Below, in pieces: positions 50,664-63,012 of a stretch of 64,000 nucleotides of DNA (positions are counted from its first letter, which is position 1; every line of letters begins with the position of its first letter). The position numbers and the translations under genes are program-made. Below the pieces are notes generated by a model. The model ran no database searches and was not told where the DNA came from. It was given only the letters and a program-made list of their open reading frames with translations. Source of the DNA: Torymus aiolomorphi (lineage: Eukaryota > Arthropoda > Insecta > Hymenoptera > Torymidae); the NCBI GenBank assembly GCA_036365515.1, contig CM070874.1:20222209-20286208 (forward strand), read 5' to 3'.

Positions 50664-51840
50664 TAAATTTTTATTCTCTCTCCGTGGCCGCTCAGCGGCT
50701 TTTGTGTAAATCTCTCGTTATTCGCAAATTACTTGCGTCTATGTGTTGATCTGAAGTACCGTAAGTGATGTTACAAAATTGCTCCACGGCATCCGTGACT
50801 TCAATTAGGACGATAGTTGATAGAATCCATTTACGTAAAGTGTTTTCCGTTATCCCACGTCCATGAGTCAATCCACCACTAATTTGTATCGGTGTCATTA
50901 GCATTTGCTCAATAATCATGTCCGAGCATGTACGAGATCGGTATTTCTCAATTCGTCTTATGGCAAAATAACCTGAACGACTACATTTGTCATATTCCAT
51001 AACATCCATGATATTTTCAAGATTATTCATACCTTGCAAATATAGGTGGCTACTTTTAGCATACAGATTATGGCCGTTGGCATGAAAGTAAGGCAGTGTT
51101 TGTTGGACACACTGCAAATGCATAGACTAATTTCCGCTTCTTCCAGCCTGAATAAACCATTTTAAAATAGAGAATCCATAATCGTGCAGTTAAGCCGTTT
51201 CCTTTTACTAATTCTAATTTTTTTAAAAACTAAATTTTTTATTTCTTTGAACTCATCATTTTTTAGCAACGTATGGAACTCCGATTTTCCTACGTGGTTA
51301 AATAAATTATTCAGAACAAGTACTTCTTCGTCTGAGAGATCGATAAAAGAAAAAATATTCGCGAAAGCATTTTGAATTAAAATATTCCCTCGGATCGCTT
51401 TAGAATAGGCATGGCCAGTTAGTGCTTTCTCGGCTGATACTTCAGCATAAAATTCACAAAATGCGTGGTTTTATCCACTACCTTCCATTATGAAACCTAT
51501 TGCGCCAATATAAGACATAAGAAAATGGAACCCTCCAGCCTGAGAATAACTTTGTTGATCATCGTTTCGTTTTGAGTACCTTTGCAACATCCGATGATTC
51601 CTCTAACCTTTTGATATAAAGATTGATTAAAAGTCACGAAAACATTTTGTTGCTTTTGGCTCTTGCATTTTTCATTAGCTTCCATTAAAACAGTAAAAAT
51701 GGTATCATAATTAGTTGGTGGTGCATTCACGAATGGGACGGGAATCATTTTTGATACGTGAAATGGTTTAACTTGTGTACACTGTTCCATAAAGCTATTC
51801 CAGCCGCTTATGTTTTCTCGCCGCACAGTGGGAACTTTCT
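50664..51840 (-). pseudogene. Split transposon-type gene, N-terminal part
   Basis: Minus-strand segments, in order: PPTNYDTIFTVLMEANEKCK, NVFVTFNQSLYQKVRGII, RLEGFHFLMSYIGAIGFIME and a stop after GSG, AFCEFYAEVSAEKALTGHAY, then (50692-51123) FHANGHNLYAKSSHLYLQ, GYFAIRRIEKYRSRTCSD, IEQMLMTPIQISGGLTHGRG and QFCNITYGTSDQHIDASNLR. I recognise this as a protein found in many animal genomes in multiple transposon-like copies, without assigned function. Several frame changes and a stop mark it as decayed. It continues beyond the BEL element at 43043. Confidence 0.7.
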
Positions 51841-52012
51841 TTGTTTCTTTTTATTTTTTCAAAATCAAATATCTCAAGAACAATTTAAGATATCACGATA
51901 GGGTTTCGCTTAACGTAATCTAAAGCATTTCTAGAATATGAGAAAAATGATTTAAAATCCAAATTTTTATGACATAACCTCAAAATAATGACGCAAACAT
52001 GCAAACTTTTCG

Positions 52013-52828
52013 AAATAACGAATTAATGATCGGAAAATCAGGTTTTTGACCACAGAAAACAAACTATTGACTATACAGACAAAAGCTGAGTATAAACTCT
52101 GTAGATATTAAAAAGATCTGTAAAATGCGACTTTCAGATTAAAATTTAGTTAATTTGTTTATGTGCAAATCGCAAAAAACCGCTGAAAATGGCCATTTTA
52201 ACGATTGTTTATTACTCCGTTAAAAAATTTGCTAGGCACTTGATAATTCGTTACAGTATGGCTCTTATGGTACTTAATAAGCAGTTAAAATTTTAGCTAA
52301 AAATATTCGATAGTTTATGCATAATTGCATTTATTTATTACATTTTGGTCATTTTTGTGTGATTTTTCCCAAGCCGTGGAGCATCGTATGAGGAGGTACT
52401 AAAGTGATTTCGAAAGTTTAACATCTCTACTTTCACGAAGTATGAATAGCTAAGCAATTATTTCAAATTTAATTGTTTAAAATCGCAAAATAAAAGTCAT
52501 TTTCTTCGTTATGAACAATTCTAATTGCAACTCCAATATTTGTCGTAGATAAACGAGAGTTAATTCGTTGGAAAGCTGGCATTTTTCCCCAAATTTTAAG
52601 CTGTCTAGGAACACTCTATGTGCTCTAGGAGCATAGATAATTTTTTTTTTTTGTTTTTTTTAAATCGCCGTGTTTTTAATTATTAATATTAAGAAACGAG
52701 ATGGGCGAAAAATCGAATTAATAGTTGTACTAACATAAAAAAAATATAACGTCACGTTTATTGCAAAATTACATTATTGACAAAGCTACAGTGTCCCGCG
52801 AAAGAACTGAGCATAGGAACTTCAAATC
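52013..52828. repeat. Right 0.8-kb direct repeat
   Basis: AAATAACGAATTAATGATCGG to CATAGGAACTTCAAATC, uninterrupted partner of the repeat at 37280-40610. It lies about 170 bp upstream of the split gene's N-terminal part. Confidence 0.75.
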
Positions 52829-52899
52829 CGACGCGCTCGAAAAATTTTTTTATATCTTGGTAACTAATTGACATAAACACTTCATTTTTCTAAATTTGG

Positions 52900-55485
52900 C
52901 ATAGCTTGTGAATACATTAACATCTGGTCTATTCATTTCTCTAAAAAAGAGAAATCCCCCCAAATCAATCCTACTTATCCCTAAAACCACCCCGACTAGA
53001 CAATACATGACAAAAAAATTTGTACCATCGGAGTTTTTGAAATTCAGACAAATTTTATGGATGATATTTCTTCCAGATGTTGCCATAGCAATGTAAAAAA
53101 ATTGGCGATATGAAAATCGATCCGGAACATTTCCATTCGGGGGTGTGAGGGGGCTAAAATAGCGAAAAATCCACGAAAATATCGCTAAAAAAATCACAAC
53201 TCGGGAGTTTATTAGTTTCAGACAAATTTTATGGCTGCTATTTCTTCCAGATGTTGCTCTAGCCTCGTACAAAAATTGGCGATATGAAATTAGATGCGGA
53301 TCATTTCCATTCGGGGGTGTGAGGGGGCTAAAATAACGAAAAATACACGTAAATATCGATAAAAAAAATAACCACTCGGGAGTTTAATACTTTCAGACAA
53401 ATTTTATGGCTGATATTTCTTCCAGATGCCCTAGACTCGTAAAAAATTGGCTATATGAAATTCGATCCGGATCATTTCCATTCGGGGGTGTGAGGAGGCT
53501 AAAATAACGAAAAATACACGTAAATATCGATAAAAAAACCGCACACAGGAATTTAACACTTACAGACAAATTTTATGGATGATATTTCTTCCAGATGTTG
53601 CCATAACCTTGTCAAAAAATTGGCAATAAGAAACTCGATCCGGATCATTTCCATTCGGGGGTGTTAGTGGGCTGAATCAGCGAAAAATACACGTAAATAA
53701 CGATAAAACAAAACACCACTCGGGAGTTTATTAGTTTCACACAAATTATAAGGCTGACATTTTTTCCAGATGTTGCCATAGCCTTGTAAAAAACTGGCGA
53801 TATGAAATTTGATCCGGATCATTTCCATTCGGGGGTGGGAGGGGGCTAATATAACGAAAAATACACGTAAATATCGATAAAAAAATCACCACTCCGGCGT
53901 TTAATACCTTCAGACAAATTTTATTGATAATATTTCTTCCAGATGTTGCCATAACTATGCAAAAATTGGCAATATGAAATTCGATACGGAACATTTCCAT
54001 TCGGGGATGTGAGGGGGCTAAAATAGCGAAAAATCGACGAAAATATCGCTAAAAAATCACCACTCGGGTGTTTAATACTTTTAATACTTTCAGACAAATT
54101 TTATTGATGATATTTCTTCCAGATGTTGCCATAGCCTTGTAAAAAAATTGGCGATATGAAATTCGATCCGGATCATTTCCATTCGGGGGTGTGATAGGAA
54201 GATAAAATAGCGAAAAATACACAAAAATATAGATAAAAAAAATTACCACTCTGGAATTTAATACTTTGAGACAAATTTTATGGATGATATTTCTTCCAGA
54301 TGTTGCCACAGCCTTGCAAAAAGATTGGCTATATGAAATTCGATCCGGAAAATTTCCATGCGTTGGCGTGAGATGGCTAATATAGTCAAATATACACGTA
54401 TTGTCGATAAAAAAATCACCACTCGGTAGTTTATTACTTTCAGACAAATTTTATGGCTGATATTTCTTGCAGATGTTACCATAACCTTGCAAAAGTTGGC
54501 AATATGAAATTCGATCCGGAACATTTCCATGCGGGGGCCCGACGTGGCTAATATAGACAAGTATACACGTAATGTCGATAAAAAAATCACCACTCGGAAG
54601 TTTATTACTTTAAGACAAATTTTATGGCTGATATTTCTTCGAAATGTCGCCATAGCTTTGTAAAAAAATTGGAGATATGAAATTCGATCCGGAACGTTTC
54701 CATGCGAGGGCGTGAGGTGGCTAATATAGCGAAAAATACAGGTAAATAACGATAAAAAAAATCACCACTCGAGCGTGTAAAACTTTCAGACAAATTTTAT
54801 TGATGATATTTATTCCAGATATTGCCATAACCTTGTAAAAAAATCGGCGATATGAAATTCGATCTGGCACATTTCTATGCGGGGGCTTGAGGTGGCTAAT
54901 ATAGCGAAAAATACATGTATATATCTATAAAAAATCACCACTCGGGAGTTTATTAGTTTTAGACAAATATGATGGCTAATATTTCCTCCAGATGTTGCCA
55001 TAGCCTTGGAAAAAAATTGGCGATATAAATTTCGATCTGGATCATTTCCATTCGGGGGTGTAAATGGGCTAATATAGCGAAAAATAGACGTAAATATCGA
55101 TAAGAAAAATCACTACTTGGGAGTTTATTAGTTTCAGACAAATTTTATGGAAATTACTGCAAAATATTGCGATAGCTTTGTAAAAAAATTGTCGGTATGA
55201 AAATCGATCCGGAACCTTTCGCTTGGGTGGTGCGAAGGTGCTAAAGTGGCTAAAAATACACGAAAGATACCGAAAAAAAAATCAGGTCTCGTGAATTTAT
55301 TAATTTAAGATAAATTTTATAGCTAAAATACTACAAGATATTCTGATGGAATGGTACAACAATTGTCAATATGAAAATCGGTCCGGAGCCTTTCGCTTGG
55401 GGCGTGAAAATATGCTAAAATAGCGAAAAATATACGAAAAATACCGAAAAAAATTAGCTCTCGGGAGTTTATTAATGCGATAATG
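52900..55485. repeat. About 173-bp satellite array, 14 units
   Basis: The marker TTTCCATTCGGGGGTG recurs at 53131, 53305, 53476, 53649, 53822, 53995, 54177, 54354, 54525, 54698, 54872, 55046, 55218 and 55392, spacing 171-182 and mostly 173 bp. Units contain AGACAAATTTTATGGMTGAT, TTCTTCCAGATGTTGCCATA and GGCGATATGAAATTCGATCC. The outer units on the right are the most divergent. Long minus-strand frames through it are repeat artefacts. Confidence 0.92.
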
Positions 55486-57583
55486 TTTTTTTTTTTTTTT
55501 TTCATTATTTTCTCTGAAAGAGCAGATGAGTAGAAAGATATTTCAAATGTAGATTTGGTCATAGTTTTTTGAATCTGTAATTACTCAAGAACGGTTTTAT
55601 CTGAAACTTTATAATTCATAGGTGATATTGTACATTGTACTTCATTATTTTTTCGATTTTTGTTATTATATCCTAATGCTATAAAAGCCAAATAATATTT
55701 TCAAAATATGGCTTATTGATACATAAGGTAATGTATGCAGTAGTGGAACAGTTTCGAGCATACTTTTTTTATAATCTTTCTAGTACTAAAACGAACCATA
55801 ATACATGAAAACTCATCACCTCAGCAGATAGCTCGTGTTTCAAGATTTATTTGAAAAAACAAGTCGTTTTTCATTGCTGGTGTTTTAAAATAATCGCATT
55901 CGATGAAAATAAAAATAGTGAGTCTATACTTTTTAACGTGCTCCTGACTGTTCCGCTACTGTGATGTGGAAATTAAGAGGTACCTCAAGTGGGACAAGGA
56001 TTTCGCTATACGCATTCGAAAAATTAGCCTCGAAAAATTGGTACCATGTTATGCACTAATTTCATCAAAATAACGAAGTGACTTCATAGGAAACACCATA
56101 AATAATACTAATAAATTAATGATATTATCGTCGTAAGTGTTTATCGAAGATTTTTTATTGATGTCTCACCACTGGTCCGAAAATGGGCTTTGTCCTAGTA
56201 CTGCTTCCTTTCTTAGTCAATTTTCAGTTATTGCTGAAATCGTTTTTTCTGTAAACAGTTTGTATCTCAAAAATCGGCTTTTCAATTTTTAATACATCAT
56301 TTTTCCATTTTATATACTATTAAAGCTCATATTATTTATGTATTATTAATGAACTTCAAGTAGTATTAAGTTTTTCACTATTTAATAAAAAAACAAAACA
56401 ATTTTGATAGCTATAATTTGTCCTTAGCGATTATTGATTAATAAGTGATTTGTTGTCAATATTCATGTTTGGAAAACATAAAGAGATGTCATAATAAAAT
56501 TAAACTATTTTGAATAGAACAAATCTCTTGGGTAGCATGTTAATCAAATGGAGGCATTTCTAATTTATAAGTAAGGTAGTACTGTAAGGACTCGTGAGTC
56601 AATGCAGCGATCATGAAACAATAAGTTTTATTTAGCATTTTAATTAGGCAAATCATGTGCGAACAAATTACTTATGAACTTATATGATATTTTAAATAAA
56701 TAGATAATTTAAATATAGAGTAGAAAATGAAAAATTTCTAATTGCACAAACGCGTGATTCCCGTACTAGCGCAAAATAGGTTAGGAAAACAGCGATTTTC
56801 TATTCTCAACAATAAATACCGTTTTAAAAACATACTTTTTTAGTTTTGAAAACCAAATTTTAAACTAACAAACTTTATTACTTTCCATTACAATTGATGT
56901 GATTCCTATTAACGGTCGTGTAAAAATGACTCATTTCAATAATTTTTATCTTAAAAAATAGGTTGCCAACATGTACTTAAAGAAATAGAGAAAAATTCTT
57001 CAGATTTTAAAGAACTCGCTAGAATTTTGTTACTTTCGAAACCCACTTTTTGATACATTACAGAACTACCTTATGATTTTAAATGATGTTTAAATAAAAC
57101 TATTATTATGATTATATTTTAAAGCGTCTATAATATATTATTTCCATATTTTCTTTGTTGCCAGTAGCAACACATAATTATCATGTGATGTTTTCAATTT
57201 AAAATTTGATCTGTTACAGGGTATATAAATTTATAATTTGACTATAATATCGTACAACGAATGTTCATTGTTTACGTAAATGAAAAAAATGATAAAACGT
57301 AAATAACTTGTTTGAAAATTAAACTCTCTCATCCAGGAATAGGTAATTAAAACCGTAAATATCGACAATGTAATCAGTCTGTTAAAGAAAATAAATAAAT
57401 AGGAATCACGGGCATCATGTACTTAGCGACGCTTGGCAAATAGAAGCGTACATGTGTTTTGCGTCGTCTTCCGATTACACTTGCCGAGCTGACGTTTCCT
57501 CGACTCTTCACCAGCCAGAGGCAGTGTCACACGTCATACTGATCGCGCATCATATAATACCTATAATGGGAGACGCATATTTA
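55486..57583. other. Unassigned AT-rich DNA
   Basis: No gene, hairpin or repeat boundary recognised apart from poly-T runs. Confidence 0.4.
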
Positions 57584-57944
57584 GCGTAAAATACGTTCTG
57601 TTCAATTCGCATATAATCGCATGCTAAGTCTTTAAGAAAAAAGAAAAAAAAAAAAAAAAAAAAAAAGACATTTATCGACAGATTTTTTCCTGCTCTTTCC
57701 AATGTTGCTATTGCTTTTACTCCGAAACGCTTCCTTCTGGTCGGAAATTCAAGTTGAAAGTTCAAAGTCATTTTTCTCAAAGTATATCATGTTTTTGTTT
57801 GAAAATGCATTCTATTATGCGAAAGTACAATTCTTAAGCTACAAAACCCTAAACAGTAACAAGATTAAAAAGACAACGACGAGCGGCCGCACGTGCTCTT
57901 CGTGCTGCTCCTGAGCGAGCTCTTTCAATCCTGTTAATTTCTAG

Positions 57945-58390
57945 TTAAATTTCTAATTTTTTTGTTTTATTTTTATTCGAATAGGTATGATATAATTGGG
58001 AAGTTCCTGATGCTGAAAATCGTTTTAGATCTAACTTTTCAGTAACTGCTAATAATTTGATATAGTGAAACAATGGAGTTTCAGGCACTGTTTTTGCTGA
58101 ATCTAACCGTTGTTTTAGTTTATGTATAGTTTTTAAATATTCATCTTTTGATGAAAAAAGCAAATAATATTTGCAAAATATTTTGTTACCCTCTCGTAAA
58201 GATCTTGTGGCGTTGGTATATAATTATCAGATACTTCCCGCAAACTTGCCTGCCAAGCATTACTTTTTACGAAAGCACCAATTCCATTACATCCATTTTC
58301 TCCGTAAGCAGTCTGATGACAATGCCACTTCAACAGAAAAATCTTCATAGTGATGAAGAAGATTCTAGAAGTTGTGTATTTTTTAAACAT
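57945..58390 (-). pseudogene. Transposon-type gene fragment (KWHC-GIG-VK motif protein)
   Basis: Two minus-strand frames in succession: FLLKWHCHQTAYGENGCNGI, GAFVKSNAWQASLREVSDNY, IPTPQDLYERVTKYF, then EYLKTIHKLKQRLDSAKTVP, ETPLFHYIKLL and LDLKRFSAS. This order matches the C-terminal part of an uncharacterised protein family with an ATSHGKG-DGIG-like core that is common in animal transposon-rich regions. The N-terminal part is missing and a frameshift separates the two halves. Its place between long inverted arms suggests it belongs to the element at 57584-59974. Confidence 0.6.
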
Positions 58391-59034
58391 TTACTTCTTT
58401 AATGAAATCAAAACATTTTTTAATGTAATTAATTATTATTTCTTGGATTAGGTAAAGTGCTACGGCATCATGAACTAAATTGTCTGAAAAAATTGTCATT
58501 CTTTTTTGTTCAATTTTAGAATCCGATCTTTTATGGTAAATTACTATTGTCATCAAACTACATTGATTATTATTATTATAGTAAAATTATTGTTATCACA
58601 GATCTTATCCAATAAAAGCATAGTTTTCTGAAAAATCTAGGGAAATTAAAAATTCTAAAAAAGTGAAATATATGACCTATATTAATAAAAATGATGTTTG
58701 AGAGATCGCTGGGGCGCAGCGCGAAGAGCGCCCGCGGCCGCTCGCCTCTGCCTTTTTAATCTTATTACTTTTGAATCCTTCATTTCTCCAACTCGAAAAA
58801 TTAGAGTTTTGAAGCTTAAGACTTGTACTTTCCAATGGTAAAATGAATTTTGAAAAAGGAACATGATATACTGTGAGAAAAATGGCTTTGAACTTGCAAC
58901 TTGAATTTCCGACCAGAAGAAAGCGTTTCGGAGTAACAAACATAGCACCATTGGAAAGAGAAGGAAAAAATCTATGGATATATGTCTTTTGTTTTTTTTC
59001 TGAGAAACGCCGCATACGATTATAAGCGAGTTAA

Positions 59035-59951
59035 GGGGTTATATCTGGTTGGAATTTTTTTTTTTCCATTTTTTTTTTATTGGCTTAAAGTATGGTAAAA
59101 CATCCCTAGATTTATGATCAATAATGTCCAAACATGAAAGAAACTCAGACAAATTTTAAAAATCAATTTTTCCAAAGCAATTCTGAGGTGAAAAATGAAG
59201 AAATTTCGTCTATTTCGTTGACGGTGCATTTTTGAATCTCGCGGTCATATATATGCTTATATATATTTCGGCGAGAAAAAAGCTGGAGGACGAAAATACG
59301 ACCTTAGAAGGACAATTATATGGTGCTGGGATAGCAGAGTAAAGGTAAAAAAGTTATTACGGCCCTCATTACGATTTCACAAAATTATAAAGTTTTCAAA
59401 TTTCAAGTGCGTTTATCTCAAAACCAAGTTTTCAAAATCGGCACGCAGTAAAACTCGATGAGTTTTCATCCGATTGATTTGAAATTTTAACTGTAGCTTC
59501 TTCATTAGATTATCTGTTTAAGTACACACGATTTCAACGATCGATAAACAATTAAAAAAGTTATAAACAATTTAAGTCGATTTTTTTCATCGAAAACGCA
59601 ACTTTTTGTTTGAACAACCGCCATTTTGCGAAAAAAATTCCTAAAAATATAATCGTGTGTACTTCAACCGCAAAACTCATGTATATATGAAAAAAATTTT
59701 TTTATTGTTCCAGATGGTGATCCAGAGGACTTCTACTGCGTGCCGCAGAGATACTTTTTCAAATACTGCTTTACATTTATTGACAAATAGCCGCCATTTT
59801 GTAAATTTTCACCAATAAAAAAATTTTTATATTCCCAAAAAAGAGTTGCTTAACCGATTCATATATTATTTATTTATGCTAATTTAAAAACGAGCTCAAA
59901 AAAAATATGAAAAAAGGCCTTTTTTTTTGAGCTCCAACCAGATATAACCCC
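59035..59951. mobile_element. 917-bp TTAA-flanked TIR element, nested
   Basis: GGGGTTATATCTGGTTGGA is inverted at the right end, with TTAA directly outside both ends (59031-59034 and 59952-59955). The left arm of the host element (GCGAATTGAACAG when inverted) shows the uninterrupted site. No coding frame. Confidence 0.85.
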
Positions 59952-59974
59952 TTAAACAGAGCGTATTTTACGCC

Positions 59975-60400
59975 CAAAAATGTACCGCGCGTGCCTGGTG
60001 GCCCGCTTCTGCTGTGGACGCTCTCACATGTCGAGGTTCGAGCGTAGCGGACTCACGCGAGCCAGTGGCGGCCGTGCGGCCGTGCCGACTCTCTCCGATT
60101 CGCCCCGCTGCGCAGCGATTCCAGGAACTGATCGCACGCTGTATACAGTTTTGTTCGAGCGCCGCCGACTCTCGTGAGCTGCGTCAGCCGAACCACCTTC
60201 TACCGCTTCCCCCACTCCGTCTCGATTTAAGTCGCACTGATCGTGTGTATATGAATGGATATCTATTATATATTCGAGCGTAGCGGAGTCGCGCGAACGG
60301 CGCGAGCCAGCGCCAGTCGGGCGCGGGCCATCTCTTCCCGATTTCCCACTTCGCTCCAATTTGGCGCACATATAGCTCGTATTATGAGTAAACATAACGC
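59975..60400. other. GC-rich island with a direct repeat
   Basis: TTCGAGCGTAGCGGACTCAC (about 60036) recurs as TTCGAGCGTAGCGGAGTCGC (about 60274), each followed by a GCGAGCCAG-type run. Open frames on both strands are unrecognised. It may be CpG-rich promoter DNA or part of an element. Confidence 0.35.
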
Positions 60401-61940
60401 TAAAATCAACTTTTCAATAAAAGAAATTATAATTAATGGTAAATATTTGTTTTTTCGTTTAAGAGTAATTTTTCTAATTCTGTTTATTTCTTTTTTTGTA
60501 CATTAAAACTAATGTTAGTTATACGTTAAATAATTAACGCACTTAAAGCCAAGTGAAGTTCTTCATAATGTGAGAAACACGGCGTTAATAGTTATAATCT
60601 AGTATTTACTAAAATTTGATTTTATGTAATAGATTAATCTAAAAAATAGAAAGAGATATATGGTATTGAAATATTTTTGATGTATACAATGGAAAGATTT
60701 ATAACTTGTTAAATACTGTTGATCTTAATTTTTCTGAGAGAGAAAACCCATTTGTAAAAATAATCAAATTTCTTTTTGTATGGATAGGTGGAGTAATTAT
60801 GAAATTCAAATTTAACACCAATTTTGTTAAGTGGAAGAGTTTACACATCTATCACACTAGTTTGTTAACTGCAAAGATTGATTCATAAATTCTAAAGATA
60901 TTTCAGATGGGAATTGTTCCATTGTTTTTTTTTTTCAAATCACAATTTTCCGTGGTGATATTATATATCAATTGAGTTTTCATATTATTTAAAATACAAG
61001 CGAGTGTAAAATCATTAGTATGTGATAAGTAGATTTCAGGGTTTCAAAGAAATTTAAACCAGACAGAACTTATTGTTTCTGCTGTTGCATACATAATAAC
61101 ATCGTCATATTGTCAAATTTGATTTTCAATTGTAATTTTTCATTTCTATAATATTGTATTTTTCGAAAAATCTCCAGTCATTGACACGAAATTCCGATCT
61201 TTATCGGATGCACGAGCATTTTCTTTTTTAGAAAAACTAACAGGAAAATTTTTTGACGATGCAAATGGTTTTATCTGCTTGAGTAACGTACGCTGAATTC
61301 CGTAATGTATGCGAAATGCATCTCGTAGGTCATAAATCTAGTGGATGAAATCAGTACATACATAATCATATTTTTTCGATTCAGTATGCCTAAAATGCGA
61401 TTTTACATATACATACATTTTTCAAATCGCTTTTACGCCCCCTGTATAGATATATCGTTCGATACACGTGAGAAAGATTGTTTTACACTTGTGTTCTAGA
61501 ATCAACACTTTCACACTTGTATCGAAATATACTATTAAATATAAGAAGAAACTATATTTTCTAAACTTTAATTAAATGAGAAAAAAATGACATTAAGTGC
61601 CCCTAATAGAAGGATTGGTGTTACTTTACATGATACCATGGTCTTATACTTGTTCGCGTCAAAATAGTATTTTTTTGACAGTTGCTTGAAACATGCCTTT
61701 TTTCACAACTAAAAGTCGCATAGAAAATCGCGCATTTCGAGCGTAAGTTGGAAAAAGATGAAAAAAATCCATTTTTTCAAAGTTTAGCGGGAAAAAAATT
61801 TTTTTCATCGCTACCTATAACGTAATATTGTAAAATTGTTCTCTTAGTGTAAAATTTATACATTTTATATTTTTTTGGCTTGTTTAGAATGATATAAGAT
61901 AGTTTTTAAAGTTTCAATGGTAAAATAACAAGAGTTATTA
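60401..61940. other. Unassigned AT-rich DNA
   Basis: No supported feature. Confidence 0.4.
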
Positions 61941-63012
61941 CCATTTATTTATTTATTTATTCCAGAAAATATTTACATTACATTATTATATACGAAATAT
62001 ACATAAGTAAGTAAATCCTACTGAGGCAAATATTATTGCCTGTGTGTAGATCTGGTACATAGAAAGCTTACAAACTAAAAAATATTACAAACTAAAAATT
62101 CTTAAAAACTATATAATGGTATGTGCGTAGTGTTTGTTAACATCGATAAAAACTATTGTAGTACATAAATAACAGTTAAATAATTTGTTAGATATATTGG
62201 TTAAGATTAAATTATTATATTAAATTTATATTGCAGCTTTTACTATAAACATTTTTAATTTTTTCTTCATTAATTGTCTACTTAAATTCATAACTTTGAG
62301 ATCCTTAGGTAGCCCATTAAAGACCTTTATAGCTTAATTGTAGCTATTTTTATCACTAATTCTTTTATCACATTTAGGTAGTTGAATTGTTTTGTTTCTG
62401 GTCTTGCTCGCACTGTTTATATATTTATTTCTTAAAGTAGTATAATGTAACGATATTGACTCTAACTGGAATAATTTTTTTATTTCAAGAGGTGGATTAG
62501 TTTGAGAGAATTTATTTTTATTTATGATTTTCAATATTTTGTTTTGTGTTGATTGTATTAATTTCATATTATTATCGTACGCACCACCCCAGACAATTAC
62601 CCCATAATTGATTAGACTATGAAAGAAAGCATAATATATTATCATTAATGTTTTTGTATCCATCATATTTTTTATCTTAGCAAAGACCAAAATTAGGTAT
62701 TTGATTTTTTTAATGATATATCTTATGTGCTTATCCCATTTCATATTGTAGTCAAAATACAGCCCAAAGTATTTATGACTTTCAAATCTTTTTAATAATT
62801 GCGTTCCTATTTTGATGTTTAGTGTGCCAGGCACACTATCACAGTAGTTTCCGAGAGTCATATAGATCGTTTTATCTATATTTAGCGACAGTTTATTTTG
62901 TACAAGCCAATTGGCCACATGATTAAGGTAAGCACACATTTTTCCTGAGCTGAGGACCACATGTTGTCACTTGATATGATAACCGTGTCATCAGCATAGG
63001 ACATGATTGTGT
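61941..63012 (-). mobile_element. 5'-truncated LINE (non-LTR retrotransposon), Jockey/CR1-like
   Basis: On the minus strand, the RT active site SYADDTVIISS (about 62990) is followed, after a frameshift near 62950, by a 208-codon frame with AYLNHVANWLVQNKLSLNID, FESHKYFGLYFDYNMKWDKH, INYGVIVWGGAYDNN and IQSTQNKILKIINKNKF, the thumb and connection region of LINE reverse transcriptase. The frame ends at 62334. The 3' tail is a TAAA repeat (61944-61962 on the plus strand as TTTA). Upstream RT and endonuclease parts are missing, as expected of a 5' truncation. Confidence 0.8.

Larger units (their letters stand above)
57584..59974. mobile_element. TIR element with about 350-bp inverted arms and a gene fragment
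   Basis: The left arm (57584-57930) starts GCGTAAAATACGTTCTGTT and contains CCGAAACGCTTCCTTCTGGTCGG; the right arm (58690-59030 plus 59956-59974) is its inverted copy, split by a TTAA-flanked insertion. Both arms share GAGCGGCCGC near their inner ends. A fragment of the same family is at 5985-6180. The gene fragment at 57945-58390 lies between the arms. Confidence 0.75.

Noticed and set aside
52850..55141. Minus-strand frames of 60-140 codons with repeating peptides such as ATSGRNIIHKICLK
   Set aside because: They follow the 173-bp satellite period, shift frame between units and have no start or splice support.
52900..55485. CRISPR-like regular spacing
   Set aside because: Units are contiguous 173-bp repeats without unique spacers, in eukaryotic DNA; it is a satellite.
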